From contig JAFAFL010000021.1 of the NCBI GenBank assembly GCA_023423535.1, forward strand, positions 1 through 64,000: a DNA stretch of 64,000 nt. The letters are read 5' to 3'. Origin of the DNA: Pseudomonadota bacterium (GTDB taxonomy: Bacteria; Myxococcota; Myxococcia; Myxococcales; Myxococcaceae). Under the pieces are notes generated by a model, which worked only from the letters and a program-made list of their open reading frames with translations, did no database searches and had not been told where the DNA came from. This document shows positions 56,488 to 64,000 of this stretch, piece after piece; position 1 is the stretch's first letter; each line of letters opens with the position of its first letter. The position numbers were made by a program, and so were the translations under genes.

Positions 56488-57993
56488 GTGTCCACCTCCA
56501 TCGAAGCCGCGAGCACCCGCACCTCGCACTCCATGACGTGGCGCTGGGCGGGCCGCGTCGCCTCGCCGCTCGTCGCGCTCGGGCTCTACTTCCTGCTCCC
56601 GATGGAGCTCACCTCCGCGGCGCGCTGGACGTGCGCGCTGGCGCTGCTGATGGCGGTGCTCTGGATCACCGAGGCCCTGCCACTCGCGGCAACGGCGCTG
56701 CTGCCGGTCGTGCTCTTCCCGGCCCTCGGCGTGCTGCCGCTGAAAGAGACGACCGCGGCCTACGCGAGCGACGTCATCTTCCTCTTCATGGGCGGCTTCA
56801 TCCTCGCGCTGGGGATGGAGAAGTGGGGGCTTCACCGCCGCATCGCCCTTCGCGTGCTCACGTTCGCGGGGGACACGCCGCGGCGGCTGCTCGCCGGCTT
56901 CATGGTGGCGAGCGGCTTTCTCAGCCTGTGGATCAGCAACACCGCCACCACGGTGATGATGCTGCCCATCGGCATGAGCCTGCTGAAGCTCGTGGACGCC
57001 CGCGCGCGTGCCGAGGGCGGCGAGGAGTCCGCCGCGAAGTGGTCAGGCTTCGGTCCGGCGCTGATGCTCGGCATTGCCTATGCGTCGAGCGCCGCGTCGC
57101 TGGGGACGCCCATCGGCACGCCACCGAACCTGCTGCTGCGCGGGTTCGTGGAGAAGACCTACGGCCGCGACCTGCCGTTCGGCGCGTGGATGCTCGCCTG
57201 CATGCCCCTGGCGGTGCTGCTCGTGCTGGGCATCTGGATCGCACTCTCGATGATGTTCCTGCGGGACCGCACGCTGCAGGTGCCCGGCGGGACCGCGTTG
57301 GTGCGGGAGGAACTGGCGGAGCTGGGGCCCATGAACCGCGGGGAGCAGGTGGTCCTCGCCGTCTTCTCCGCCACCGCGCTGGCGTGGGTCTTCCGCGATC
57401 CGGTGACGCACTGGCTCGGCGGGAGCGCGCCCTTCCTCGGCAACGTCACCGACGCGGGCATCGCCATGGCCGGCGCGCTGCTCCTCTTCGCCATTCCGGT
57501 GGACCTGCGGCGCGGTCAGTCGGCGATGGACTGGCAGACCGCGGAGCGTCTGCCCTGGAGCGTCCTCCTCCTCTTCGGCGGCGGGCTCGCGCTGGCGGGG
57601 GCGCTTCAGAAGAACGGCGTCGATCTGTGGCTCGGCCAGCAGCTCCTGCTGCTCGGATCGCTGCCCCCGTGGCTGCTCGTGGTGGGCGTCATCGCGGTGA
57701 TGGTCTTCCTCACCGAACTCACCTCGAACACGGCGGTCACCGCCACCTTCCTGCCGGTGCTCGGAGGCGTGGCCGGCGCGCTGGGCGTCGAGCCGCTCAT
57801 GCTGCTGGTACCGGCTGCCCTCGCCGCGACCTGCGCCTTCATGCTGCCGGTGGCCACGCCGCCCAACGCGATCGTCTTCGGTTCGGGGTTCGTGACGATC
57901 GGGCAGATGGTGAGGGCGGGGCTGGTGCTGAACGTCATCTCCATCGTTCTGCTCAGCCTCTTTGCTTTCACCACGCTGCACTTTTTGCGTTGA
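56488..57993 (+). CDS. SLC13/DASS family transporter
   Basis: A 501-residue membrane transporter of the divalent-anion/sodium symporter family, starting at GTG 56488. It has about eleven to twelve hydrophobic segments. The two conserved Ser-Asn-Thr clusters that bind sodium and substrate are both present: SLWISNTATTVMMLPIG in the first half and FLTELTSNTAVTATFLPV in the second. The central loop around TPIGTPPNLLLRGF is also typical. Expected substrates are C4-dicarboxylates, citrate or sulphate. The choice cannot be read from the sequence. A weak hairpin follows. Confidence 0.92.
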   Translation: MSTSIEAASTRTSHSMTWRWAGRVASPLVALGLYFLLPMELTSAARWTCALALLMAVLWITEALPLAATALLPVVLFPALGVLPLKETTAAYASDVIFLFMGGFILALGMEKWGLHRRIALRVLTFAGDTPRRLLAGFMVASGFLSLWISNTATTVMMLPIGMSLLKLVDARARAEGGEESAAKWSGFGPALMLGIAYASSAASLGTPIGTPPNLLLRGFVEKTYGRDLPFGAWMLACMPLAVLLVLGIWIALSMMFLRDRTLQVPGGTALVREELAELGPMNRGEQVVLAVFSATALAWVFRDPVTHWLGGSAPFLGNVTDAGIAMAGALLLFAIPVDLRRGQSAMDWQTAERLPWSVLLLFGGGLALAGALQKNGVDLWLGQQLLLLGSLPPWLLVVGVIAVMVFLTELTSNTAVTATFLPVLGGVAGALGVEPLMLLVPAALAATCAFMLPVATPPNAIVFGSGFVTIGQMVRAGLVLNVISIVLLSLFAFTTLHFLR

Positions 57994-58009
57994 TTTGCAC
58001 CTGAAGCAC

Positions 58010-58038
58010 CGCCGGGCAAGACCGGCGTTTGAACGTTT
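58010..58038 (+). terminator. Weak hairpin after the SLC13 gene
   Basis: CGCCGG and CCGGCG (58010-58015 and 58022-58027) form a 6-bp GC stem with a GCAAGA loop, followed by TTTGAACGTTT. It is short and the T-tract is interrupted. The rest of the gap to 58150 is AT-rich for this genome and probably holds the promoter of the next gene, but I could not fix the boxes. Confidence 0.45.
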
Positions 58039-58150
58039 GGGCGCAAAACATCAGTATTTTTCAGCAGTTACGGGCGTACCGTCACGTCTTTGTCACATTG
58101 AGGACGATTAGCATTCAGGGCCGCAGGTCCCCCCTACCCGGCGGTCCCGA

Positions 58151-61100
58151 ATGCCCACCCAACGCTTCACCGTCCCCGCCGCGCGAGCCCTCCTCCTCGC
58201 CGCGCTGTGCGCCGTTCCCCTCACCGCAGGCGCGCAGACGGCGCCGGCAAATGACGTCTGTACCGGCGCGGTAGAGATCCCGTCGGCCGGTTCCTTCCCG
58301 CTGGTGATGCCTCCGGTGGACATCACCAACGCGACGAGCGGCGAGCCGGCCACCACCTGCCAGACGAGCGTCAACCGCGGCGTCTGGTACAAGTTCACAC
58401 CCGCCGTCACCGGCACCTACGTCCTCTCCACCTGCCAGGACCAGACGCAGACCACGGTCGTGAACACCGTCCACGCGGTCTTCACCTCCTCGATCCCGGG
58501 CCCCGCGGTGGGCGCGTGCGGCGGGACGATGACGCAGCTCGCGCAGGCGTCCGGCGGCTGTGACGACAACAGCTGCGTCTTCGGCAGCTCGCAGTCGGTG
58601 AGCTCGGTGACGCTGCAGGCGGACACCACCTACTACGTCGTCGTCTACCGGCAGGGGGCCACCACCACCACGCCGACCGCGAACCAGACGGTGGTGCAGC
58701 TCCGGGTGAACCTGTTGGGTGCGGCCGCGGACACCTGCGCGGGCGCGGGCATGCTCGCGCTCGACACCCCTGTGCGGCTCTCCCACAACGGCGCGCAGAA
58801 CGACTACGACCTCACCGGTCTGGCCGCCTGCTTCAGCGGGACGGGTCACACCACCTCCACCGGTCCGGGCCGCGACACGGTGCACCAGTTCACCGCGCCC
58901 ACCGCCGGCCGCTACTCCTTCCGCGTCAACCGGAACCAGGCGAACACCTCGAACCTGCTTCTCTACGTGGCGAACACGTGCCCCTCGTCGGGCGGCGTGA
59001 CCACGGTGGGCTCCTGCGTCGGAGCCGCTAACCGCACCACCGGCACCGGGTTCTCGGAGGAGGTCCACTGCCTCCCGATGACCGCGGGTCAGACCCTCTA
59101 CGCCTTCACCGACGAACACACGCTCACCACCGGGGGCTCGTTCGACCTCGAGGTCACCCGCTGCACGCTGGAGACCGAACCGAACGGTGACCCCGCGTCC
59201 GCCAACCCGCTCGCGTGCGGCGTGCAGGGCAGCATCCTCAGCACCTCGTCGGTCCAGGACGTGGACTTCTACGACGTGGGCATCGCCGGCGCCGGCTACC
59301 GGATGTTCGCGATGATCGACGGCAGCGCGGGCTCCTCCACCGACTTCGACCTGCGCGTGACGACGCCCACCACGACGCTCGAGTACGACGACACCGATGC
59401 GGACATCGCCTTCGGTGGCTCCTCTGCGGTCATCGCCGGCACGCCGCTCAACGGCGGCCCCATCTACCTGCGTGCGAACGTGTGGAGCTCCACCACCGCG
59501 TCCGAGCCCTACCGGCTCTACTCCGTCGTCCGCTCACCGCTCGCCACCGCCACGCCGGAGGTCGAGCCGAACGACACCGCGGCCAACGCGACCGCGGGCA
59601 CGTACTTCTACGGCTCGCTGGCCGCGCCCGCGATCTCGACCGACGTGGACTTCTACGTGTTCACCGCGGACGCTGGTGATCTCGTGTTCGTCGCGCTCGA
59701 TGGCGATCCGCTGCGCGACAACACGCCGCTGAACGCGGCGATGGCGCTGCTGGACTCGCAGGGCCGCACGCTGATCCAGGTCAACGACAGCCAGGCCTCG
59801 TCTTCGACGACGGCGGGCACCTCGCTGACCTCGTCCACGCCCACCTCGCCCGGCGAGGGCCTCGTCTTCCGGATCCCCGCCAGCGGCACCTACTACGTCC
59901 GCGTCCGCGCGGGCGGCACGAGCACCACCGCCGCCACCGGCGACTACCTGCTCTCGATCGCGCTCAACTGCCGCAACACGCTGAGCGGTCCGTCGCTTCA
60001 GGCGATCAGCCCCGACTTCGGCTCCGCCGCGGGCGGGACGCAGGTGACGATCACCGGCCAGAACTTCGTGGGCCCCGTCGCGGTCCGAGTGGGCAACGCG
60101 CTGGCGACGAACGTGACGCTGGTCAGCCCCACGCAGATCAACGCGACGATGCCGGGCGGACAGGCCGGAACGCCGACGATCACCGTCTTCAACGCGGACG
60201 CGCAGCGAGCCCAGCTCACCGGCGCGTTCACCTACATCGCGCCGCCCATCCTCACCTCGATCGTGCCGAGCAGCGTGCCCACCTCGGGCGGCACCACGGT
60301 GACAATCACCGGCGCGAACTTCATGAGCGGCGCGGCAGTCACCGTCGGCGGCGCTGCTGCCACGGTCAACAGCGTCACCTCGACGCAGATCGTCCTCGTC
60401 ACGCCGCCGGGTTCCGCGGGCAGTGCGCAGGTGGTGGTGACGAACCCGAACGGCATCTCCGGCTCCGGCACCCTCACCTACGTCCCGCCCCCGACCGTGA
60501 CGGCGATCACGCCCACCTCCGGCCGTGCCTCCGGCGCGACGACAGTGACGATCACCGGCACCGGCTTCCTTGCGGGCGCGCAGGTGCAGATCGGCGGCGT
60601 GGCGGCGACGGTGGGCACGGTCACCGCGACGAGCATCAGCGCGACGACCGGCGCCGGCACGGCCGGGCCTGCCACTGTGAGGGTGACGAACAGCGACGGC
60701 CAGTTCGGCGAGCTGACCGACGGCTTCACCTATGTCCCGCCCCCGCTCCTGACCTCGATCACGCCCGTGCAGGGTGACACCGGCGGCGGCATCAACGTCA
60801 CGCTCAACGGGCAGCACTTCCAGCAGGGCGCGGTCGTCACCTTCGACAGCATCCCGTCGACGAACGTGACCTTCGTCAGCCCCTCGCAGCTGGTGGCGGA
60901 GAACCCGGGCCACGCACCGGGCCCCGTCTCGGTCGGCGTGTTCAACCCGGACGGCCAGTCGGACGTGGTGGCGGATGCGTTCACCTACGTGGCGCTCGGG
61001 CCGCCGCCGGAGATCACGGCGATCACCCCGAACACCGGCACCACCGCGGGCGGCACCACCGTCGTCATCACCGGCACGGGCTTCCTCCCCGGCGTCAGCG

Positions 61101-63232
61101 TCAGCTTCGGCGGCCAGCCGGTCGCGTCGATGTCGTACGACTCGGAGACGCAGCTCACCATCGTCACCGCGCCGCGCGCTTTCGGTCCGGTCGATGTCCG
61201 CGTGCGCAACAGCGACAACCAGTTCGCGCTGGTGCAGGGCGGCTACACCTACGTCCACCCGACGCCGGTGCTCTCCGCGCTGACGCCCGCGTCCGGCCGC
61301 ACGAGCGGTGGCCAGGCCCTGACGATCACCGGTAACCATTTCCTCACCGGTGCGGTCGTTCGCTTCGGCACCGTGACCGCGACGGCCACCGTGACCAACG
61401 CGACGACGATCAGTGTCACCACGCCCGCGCTGCCCGCGGGAACGGTCAACGTGACGGTGACGAACCCGGACACGAAGGTCAGCAACGCGCTGCCCTTCGA
61501 CGCGGTGCCGCCTCCGCTTCTCACCGCGGTGGCGCCGATCAACGGGAGCACGCTCGGCGGCGGAGCGTTCACCCTCACCGGCTCGGCGTTCCTCCCCGGC
61601 GCCACGGTCACCTTCGGGACGACGGCTGCGACGATCACGTCGAACACCCCGACCGCGATCACCGGCACGCTGCCGGCGCGCACGGCGGGCACCGTGTCCG
61701 TGACGGTGGCGAACCCGGACGGCCAGGCGGCGACGCTCTCCAACGCGTTCACCTTCATCGCGCCCCCGGTGCTGCTCATCGCCTCGCCGTCGCAGGGCAC
61801 CACGCTCGGCGGCACCGTGGTCACCCTCACCGGTTCGCAGTTCGTCACCGGCGCCACCGTCACCTTCGGCGGCACCCCGGCGACGGCCGTGACCTTCCTC
61901 AGCAGCTCGCAGCTGACCGCGGTCACGCCGGTCTCCGCGGCGGGTCCGGTGGACGTGCGCGTGCAGAACCCGGACGGGCAGCACTCGACGCTCGCCAACG
62001 CGTTCACCTTCTTTGCGCCGCCGGCGGTCACCTCGGTCAGCCCCACGAGCGGCCCCACCGCGGGCGGCACGATGCTCGTCGTGACCGGCTCGGAGTTCCG
62101 CGCCGGCGCGCGGGTGCTCGTCAACGGCGTGATGGCGCAGGCCCCGTCGTCGGTCACTGCGACCGAGATCACCGTGGTGATGCCGCCTCGCGCGGCGGGT
62201 GTGGCGAGCATCACGGTGCGCAACGTCGACGGCCAGCAGAGCACGCTCCCGAACGCGTTCACCTACGTCGCGCCGCCGCGGATCAGCACGGTGGTTCCGC
62301 CGTATGGCCCCGCCTCGGGCGGCACGCTGGTGACGATCGCCGGCGCTGCATTCCAGCCCGGGCTCACGGTGACGATCGGCGGCGTGGAGACGGAGCTCGT
62401 CCTCGCCTCCGAGTCGAGCCTGCAGGTGCGCACCGGCGCCGGCATGCCGACCGGTGACGTCTCGGTGGTGGTGGAGAATCCGGATGGGCAGACGGCTACC
62501 GCGCCGAAGGCCTTCCGTTCGCTGCCCGCGCCGACCCTGCAGAGCGTAGTGCCCTCGAGCGGTCCGACCGCCGGCGGCACGAAGTTCACGGTGACCGGCA
62601 CCGGCTTCCGCGCGGGCGCGAAGCTCTTCGTCGGCGGCGTTCAGGCGACGAGCGCGGTCTTCATCGGCGGCACCACGATGACCGCGGTCACGCCGGCGGG
62701 CGTGGCGGGCCCGGCAGCGGTTCGCGTCGTCAATGCGGACGGCACCGAGGCCACGCTGGCCGATGCGTTCACCTTCATCGCGCCGCCGGTGGCCCTCACG
62801 CGCGTGACCCCCAACACCGGCTCGGAGCTCGGCGGCACGCGGGTGCTCGTCAGCGGCGCGCACTTCACCGAGGGCACGACGGTCACCTTCGGCGCCGTGG
62901 AGGCGCTGTCCGTGGAGCTGATAAACTCCGAGGTCCTCAGCGTGCTCACGCCGCCGAACGCTGTCGGCCAGGTGGACGTCCGCGTGACCCGGCCCGACGG
63001 CAGCACCGCCTCGCTGACGATGGCGTTCCGCTACACGGCGGCGCCGGACGCGGGCGTGCCGATGACGCCGGACGCGGGCACCGGTGGCGAGGTCGATGCC
63101 GGCACCGGCACCGACGCGGGGACCGGCACCACGCCTCCCCCGAGCGGCGGCTGCAGCCAGACCGGCGGCTCGCTCTACGGCCTCGGGCTGCTCGCGCTGG
63201 GCCTGCTGCTGGCGCGGCGCCGCTTCGCGTAG
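58151..63232 (+). CDS. Giant exported protein: PPC-like domains, 12 IPT/TIG repeats, MYXO-CTERM tail
   Basis: A 1693-residue surface protein. A signal peptide ends near LTAGAQT. Residues 30-600 contain cysteine-bearing beta domains and PPC-like units with the VDFY signature (ETEPNGDP with DVDFYDVG; VEPNDTAAN with DVDFYVF). From residue about 615, twelve IPT/TIG immunoglobulin-like repeats of about 85 residues follow, each opening like SITPxxGxxxGGTxVTITGxxF and ending NPDGQ..NAFTYV. After a Thr/Gly/Asp-rich spacer comes GGCSQTGG, a hydrophobic stretch LLALGLLL and ARRRFA, the layout of a MYXO-CTERM sorting signal. It is probably lipid- or protease-processed and displayed outside for adhesion. 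Confidence 0.93.
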   Translation: MPTQRFTVPAARALLLAALCAVPLTAGAQTAPANDVCTGAVEIPSAGSFPLVMPPVDITNATSGEPATTCQTSVNRGVWYKFTPAVTGTYVLSTCQDQTQTTVVNTVHAVFTSSIPGPAVGACGGTMTQLAQASGGCDDNSCVFGSSQSVSSVTLQADTTYYVVVYRQGATTTTPTANQTVVQLRVNLLGAAADTCAGAGMLALDTPVRLSHNGAQNDYDLTGLAACFSGTGHTTSTGPGRDTVHQFTAPTAGRYSFRVNRNQANTSNLLLYVANTCPSSGGVTTVGSCVGAANRTTGTGFSEEVHCLPMTAGQTLYAFTDEHTLTTGGSFDLEVTRCTLETEPNGDPASANPLACGVQGSILSTSSVQDVDFYDVGIAGAGYRMFAMIDGSAGSSTDFDLRVTTPTTTLEYDDTDADIAFGGSSAVIAGTPLNGGPIYLRANVWSSTTASEPYRLYSVVRSPLATATPEVEPNDTAANATAGTYFYGSLAAPAISTDVDFYVFTADAGDLVFVALDGDPLRDNTPLNAAMALLDSQGRTLIQVNDSQASSSTTAGTSLTSSTPTSPGEGLVFRIPASGTYYVRVRAGGTSTTAATGDYLLSIALNCRNTLSGPSLQAISPDFGSAAGGTQVTITGQNFVGPVAVRVGNALATNVTLVSPTQINATMPGGQAGTPTITVFNADAQRAQLTGAFTYIAPPILTSIVPSSVPTSGGTTVTITGANFMSGAAVTVGGAAATVNSVTSTQIVLVTPPGSAGSAQVVVTNPNGISGSGTLTYVPPPTVTAITPTSGRASGATTVTITGTGFLAGAQVQIGGVAATVGTVTATSISATTGAGTAGPATVRVTNSDGQFGELTDGFTYVPPPLLTSITPVQGDTGGGINVTLNGQHFQQGAVVTFDSIPSTNVTFVSPSQLVAENPGHAPGPVSVGVFNPDGQSDVVADAFTYVALGPPPEITAITPNTGTTAGGTTVVITGTGFLPGVSVSFGGQPVASMSYDSETQLTIVTAPRAFGPVDVRVRNSDNQFALVQGGYTYVHPTPVLSALTPASGRTSGGQALTITGNHFLTGAVVRFGTVTATATVTNATTISVTTPALPAGTVNVTVTNPDTKVSNALPFDAVPPPLLTAVAPINGSTLGGGAFTLTGSAFLPGATVTFGTTAATITSNTPTAITGTLPARTAGTVSVTVANPDGQAATLSNAFTFIAPPVLLIASPSQGTTLGGTVVTLTGSQFVTGATVTFGGTPATAVTFLSSSQLTAVTPVSAAGPVDVRVQNPDGQHSTLANAFTFFAPPAVTSVSPTSGPTAGGTMLVVTGSEFRAGARVLVNGVMAQAPSSVTATEITVVMPPRAAGVASITVRNVDGQQSTLPNAFTYVAPPRISTVVPPYGPASGGTLVTIAGAAFQPGLTVTIGGVETELVLASESSLQVRTGAGMPTGDVSVVVENPDGQTATAPKAFRSLPAPTLQSVVPSSGPTAGGTKFTVTGTGFRAGAKLFVGGVQATSAVFIGGTTMTAVTPAGVAGPAAVRVVNADGTEATLADAFTFIAPPVALTRVTPNTGSELGGTRVLVSGAHFTEGTTVTFGAVEALSVELINSEVLSVLTPPNAVGQVDVRVTRPDGSTASLTMAFRYTAAPDAGVPMTPDAGTGGEVDAGTGTDAGTGTTPPPSGGCSQTGGSLYGLGLLALGLLLARRRFA

Positions 63233-63266
63233 GCGCGCGGTCGCGGTGAGCTGAGTTGACGAGACG

Positions 63267-63313
63267 GGCCGGCGTGGAGGCACGGAGCCTTCTGCGCCGG
63301 CCTCATTTCGTTT
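63267..63313 (+). terminator. Hairpin terminator after the giant surface protein
   Basis: GGCCGGCG (63267-63274) pairs with CGCCGGCC (63295-63302) around a 20-nt loop, and TCATTTCGTTT follows. It begins 35 nt after the stop codon of the surface protein. Confidence 0.65.
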
Positions 63314-63341
63314 GCGCGAGTGCTGTGGGAAGAGGTGCGAC

Positions 63342-64000
63342 GTGATCGTTCGAGAGACGCTGCCCGACGGCTCGCTCCTCCTCCGCGGCGGCGGTGGTGG
63401 CTTCATCTTCCAGCGGCCGAAGCCGGGCACGTTCATCGTGCGGATCGCCGGCGCGGATCTCGGGCAGTTCGGCTCGGTGCCGCTGGAGCTGGTGGAGTCG
63501 GAGCTCGGCGGTGGCGTCCCGCTCTCGCTCTTCGTGGACGCGTCGAGCGCCACCGACGTGCGCGACGAGGTCGCCGAGCTCTGGGTGGACTTCCTCGTGC
63601 GGCACCGCGACAGGCTGCGCCGCTGCACGTTTCTCGCGAGCGAACGCTCGCTTCCGGTGGCCTCGGCGTTCGGACGGTGCGCGGCGGTGATGGGCGAGCG
63701 GCTCACCGTGCTGTGGGATCGCCAGGAGTTCGAGCGTGCGGCGGGGACGGTGATCGAAGCCGTCGCGCCACCGCAGGCGAGGGAGACGCTCGCACACGGC
63801 GTGGTGCGGATGCGCTGCGCGAACACGGCCTTTACCTACGTCCCGCTCGGCCCGGACGTGCTGCACGTGATCATCGAGGGCATGGACCGAGGCGAGCTCG
63901 GCGACGCGCCGCTGAGGGAGATCGCGCGCCACTTCTCCCCCGGTCGGTCGCTCGAGCTGGAGGTGGACGCGAGCGGCGCGCAGGGCGCCACCGAGCCCGT
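63342..64000 (+). CDS. Hypothetical protein with duplicated domain (3' end outside window)
   Basis: The reading frame from GTG 63342 (GGAAGAGG 7 nt upstream) stays open to the window end, 219 complete codons. Two similar units are seen: TFIVRIAGADLGQFGSVPLE with LFVDASSATDVRDE in the first, and VLHVIIEGMDRGELGDAPL with LELEVDASGAQGA in the second. Each has a strand, a helix and a VDAS strand, rather like a STAS or SpoIIAA-type fold. That comparison is inference. No signal is present, so it is probably cytosolic. The remainder of the gene is needed to judge the function. Confidence 0.75.
   Translation, partial: MIVRETLPDGSLLLRGGGGGFIFQRPKPGTFIVRIAGADLGQFGSVPLELVESELGGGVPLSLFVDASSATDVRDEVAELWVDFLVRHRDRLRRCTFLASERSLPVASAFGRCAAVMGERLTVLWDRQEFERAAGTVIEAVAPPQARETLAHGVVRMRCANTAFTYVPLGPDVLHVIIEGMDRGELGDAPLREIARHFSPGRSLELEVDASGAQGATEP

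Noticed and set aside
58040..58150. A defined promoter for the giant surface protein
   Set aside because: The region is AT-rich and contains TTGTCA-like and TAGCAT-like boxes, but none has acceptable spacing, so I did not annotate one.
59534..63826. A 1430-codon minus-strand frame opposite the IPT/TIG repeat gene
   Set aside because: Its Arg/Gly/Ala-rich repeats merely mirror the plus-strand repeats, it spans an intergenic terminator, and it has no start signal or family motif.

Overview
The window is GC-rich, gene-dense chromosomal DNA with strong G/C bias at third codon positions. Several features point to a myxobacterium, probably of the Myxococcus/Cystobacter/Archangium branch. These are a giant surface protein with a C-terminal tail of the MYXO-CTERM type, a translation factor IF3 with the AUC start and long Ala/Pro/Glu tail I remember for Dsg of Myxococcus xanthus, a very large number of lipoproteins, KaiC-like/histidine-kinase signalling and a heavy load of peptidases. 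I see no phage, plasmid, transposase, rRNA or CRISPR array.

Region by region. 0-3.2 kb: small hypothetical and lipoprotein genes and a PHP-domain phosphoesterase. 3.2-9.1 kb: a secreted GH13 amylase-like lipoprotein, a conserved unknown, a DUF4832-like lipoprotein and an exported discoidin-like protein, the last two separated by a perfect array of twelve 21-bp repeats. 9.1-18.0 kb: asnS, then, divergently, a complete GlgE glucan pathway operon (glgE-treS-mak-glgB) that converts trehalose through maltose and maltose-1-phosphate into branched alpha-glucan. 18.0-22.5 kb: a gamma-glutamylcyclotransferase-like gene, htpX, and a disturbed stretch (a HEAT-repeat gene, a 3' fragment of a second htpX, a Sel1-repeat gene and a frameshifted gene) that ends at tRNA-Pro. 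22.5-30.2 kb: the classic translation supra-operon, all on the minus strand: tRNA-Val, thrS, infC, rpmI, rplT, pheS, pheT, ihfA. Terminator-like hairpins sit immediately upstream of thrS and pheS.

30.3-33.8 kb: a family-5 type uracil-DNA glycosylase diverges from a translationally coupled KaiC-like ATPase/histidine kinase pair. 33.8-39.7 kb: a seven-gene minus-strand operon in which five of the six junctions are 4-nt stop/start overlaps. It encodes an LPP20-like protein, a FlgT_N-like protein, a PEGA lipoprotein, a FecR-domain protein, a PgsA-like phosphatidyltransferase, an AI-2E family permease and an exported unknown. I regard it as the best candidate here for an undescribed envelope system. 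39.7-45.5 kb: a PilZ protein, an FKBP isomerase, a Cys-rich Sel1-like lipoprotein coupled to a zinc-peptidase lipoprotein, and a cold-shock protein. 45.6-54.2 kb: M2, M1 and S46 peptidases, which with the previous zinc peptidase give four different peptidases within 11 kb. 54.3-58.0 kb: a short-chain dehydrogenase, a second AI-2E family permease and an SLC13-type transporter. 58.1-63.2 kb: a 1693-residue exported protein with PPC-like domains, twelve IPT/TIG repeats and a sorting tail. The window ends inside an unknown protein made of two similar halves.

The genes describe a predatory or proteolytic soil bacterium: secreted and envelope-anchored hydrolases, peptide breakdown and uptake, and storage or capsular alpha-glucan made from trehalose. 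Coordinates and motifs were read by eye from the sequence. Family names rest on remembered motifs, not on database searches.
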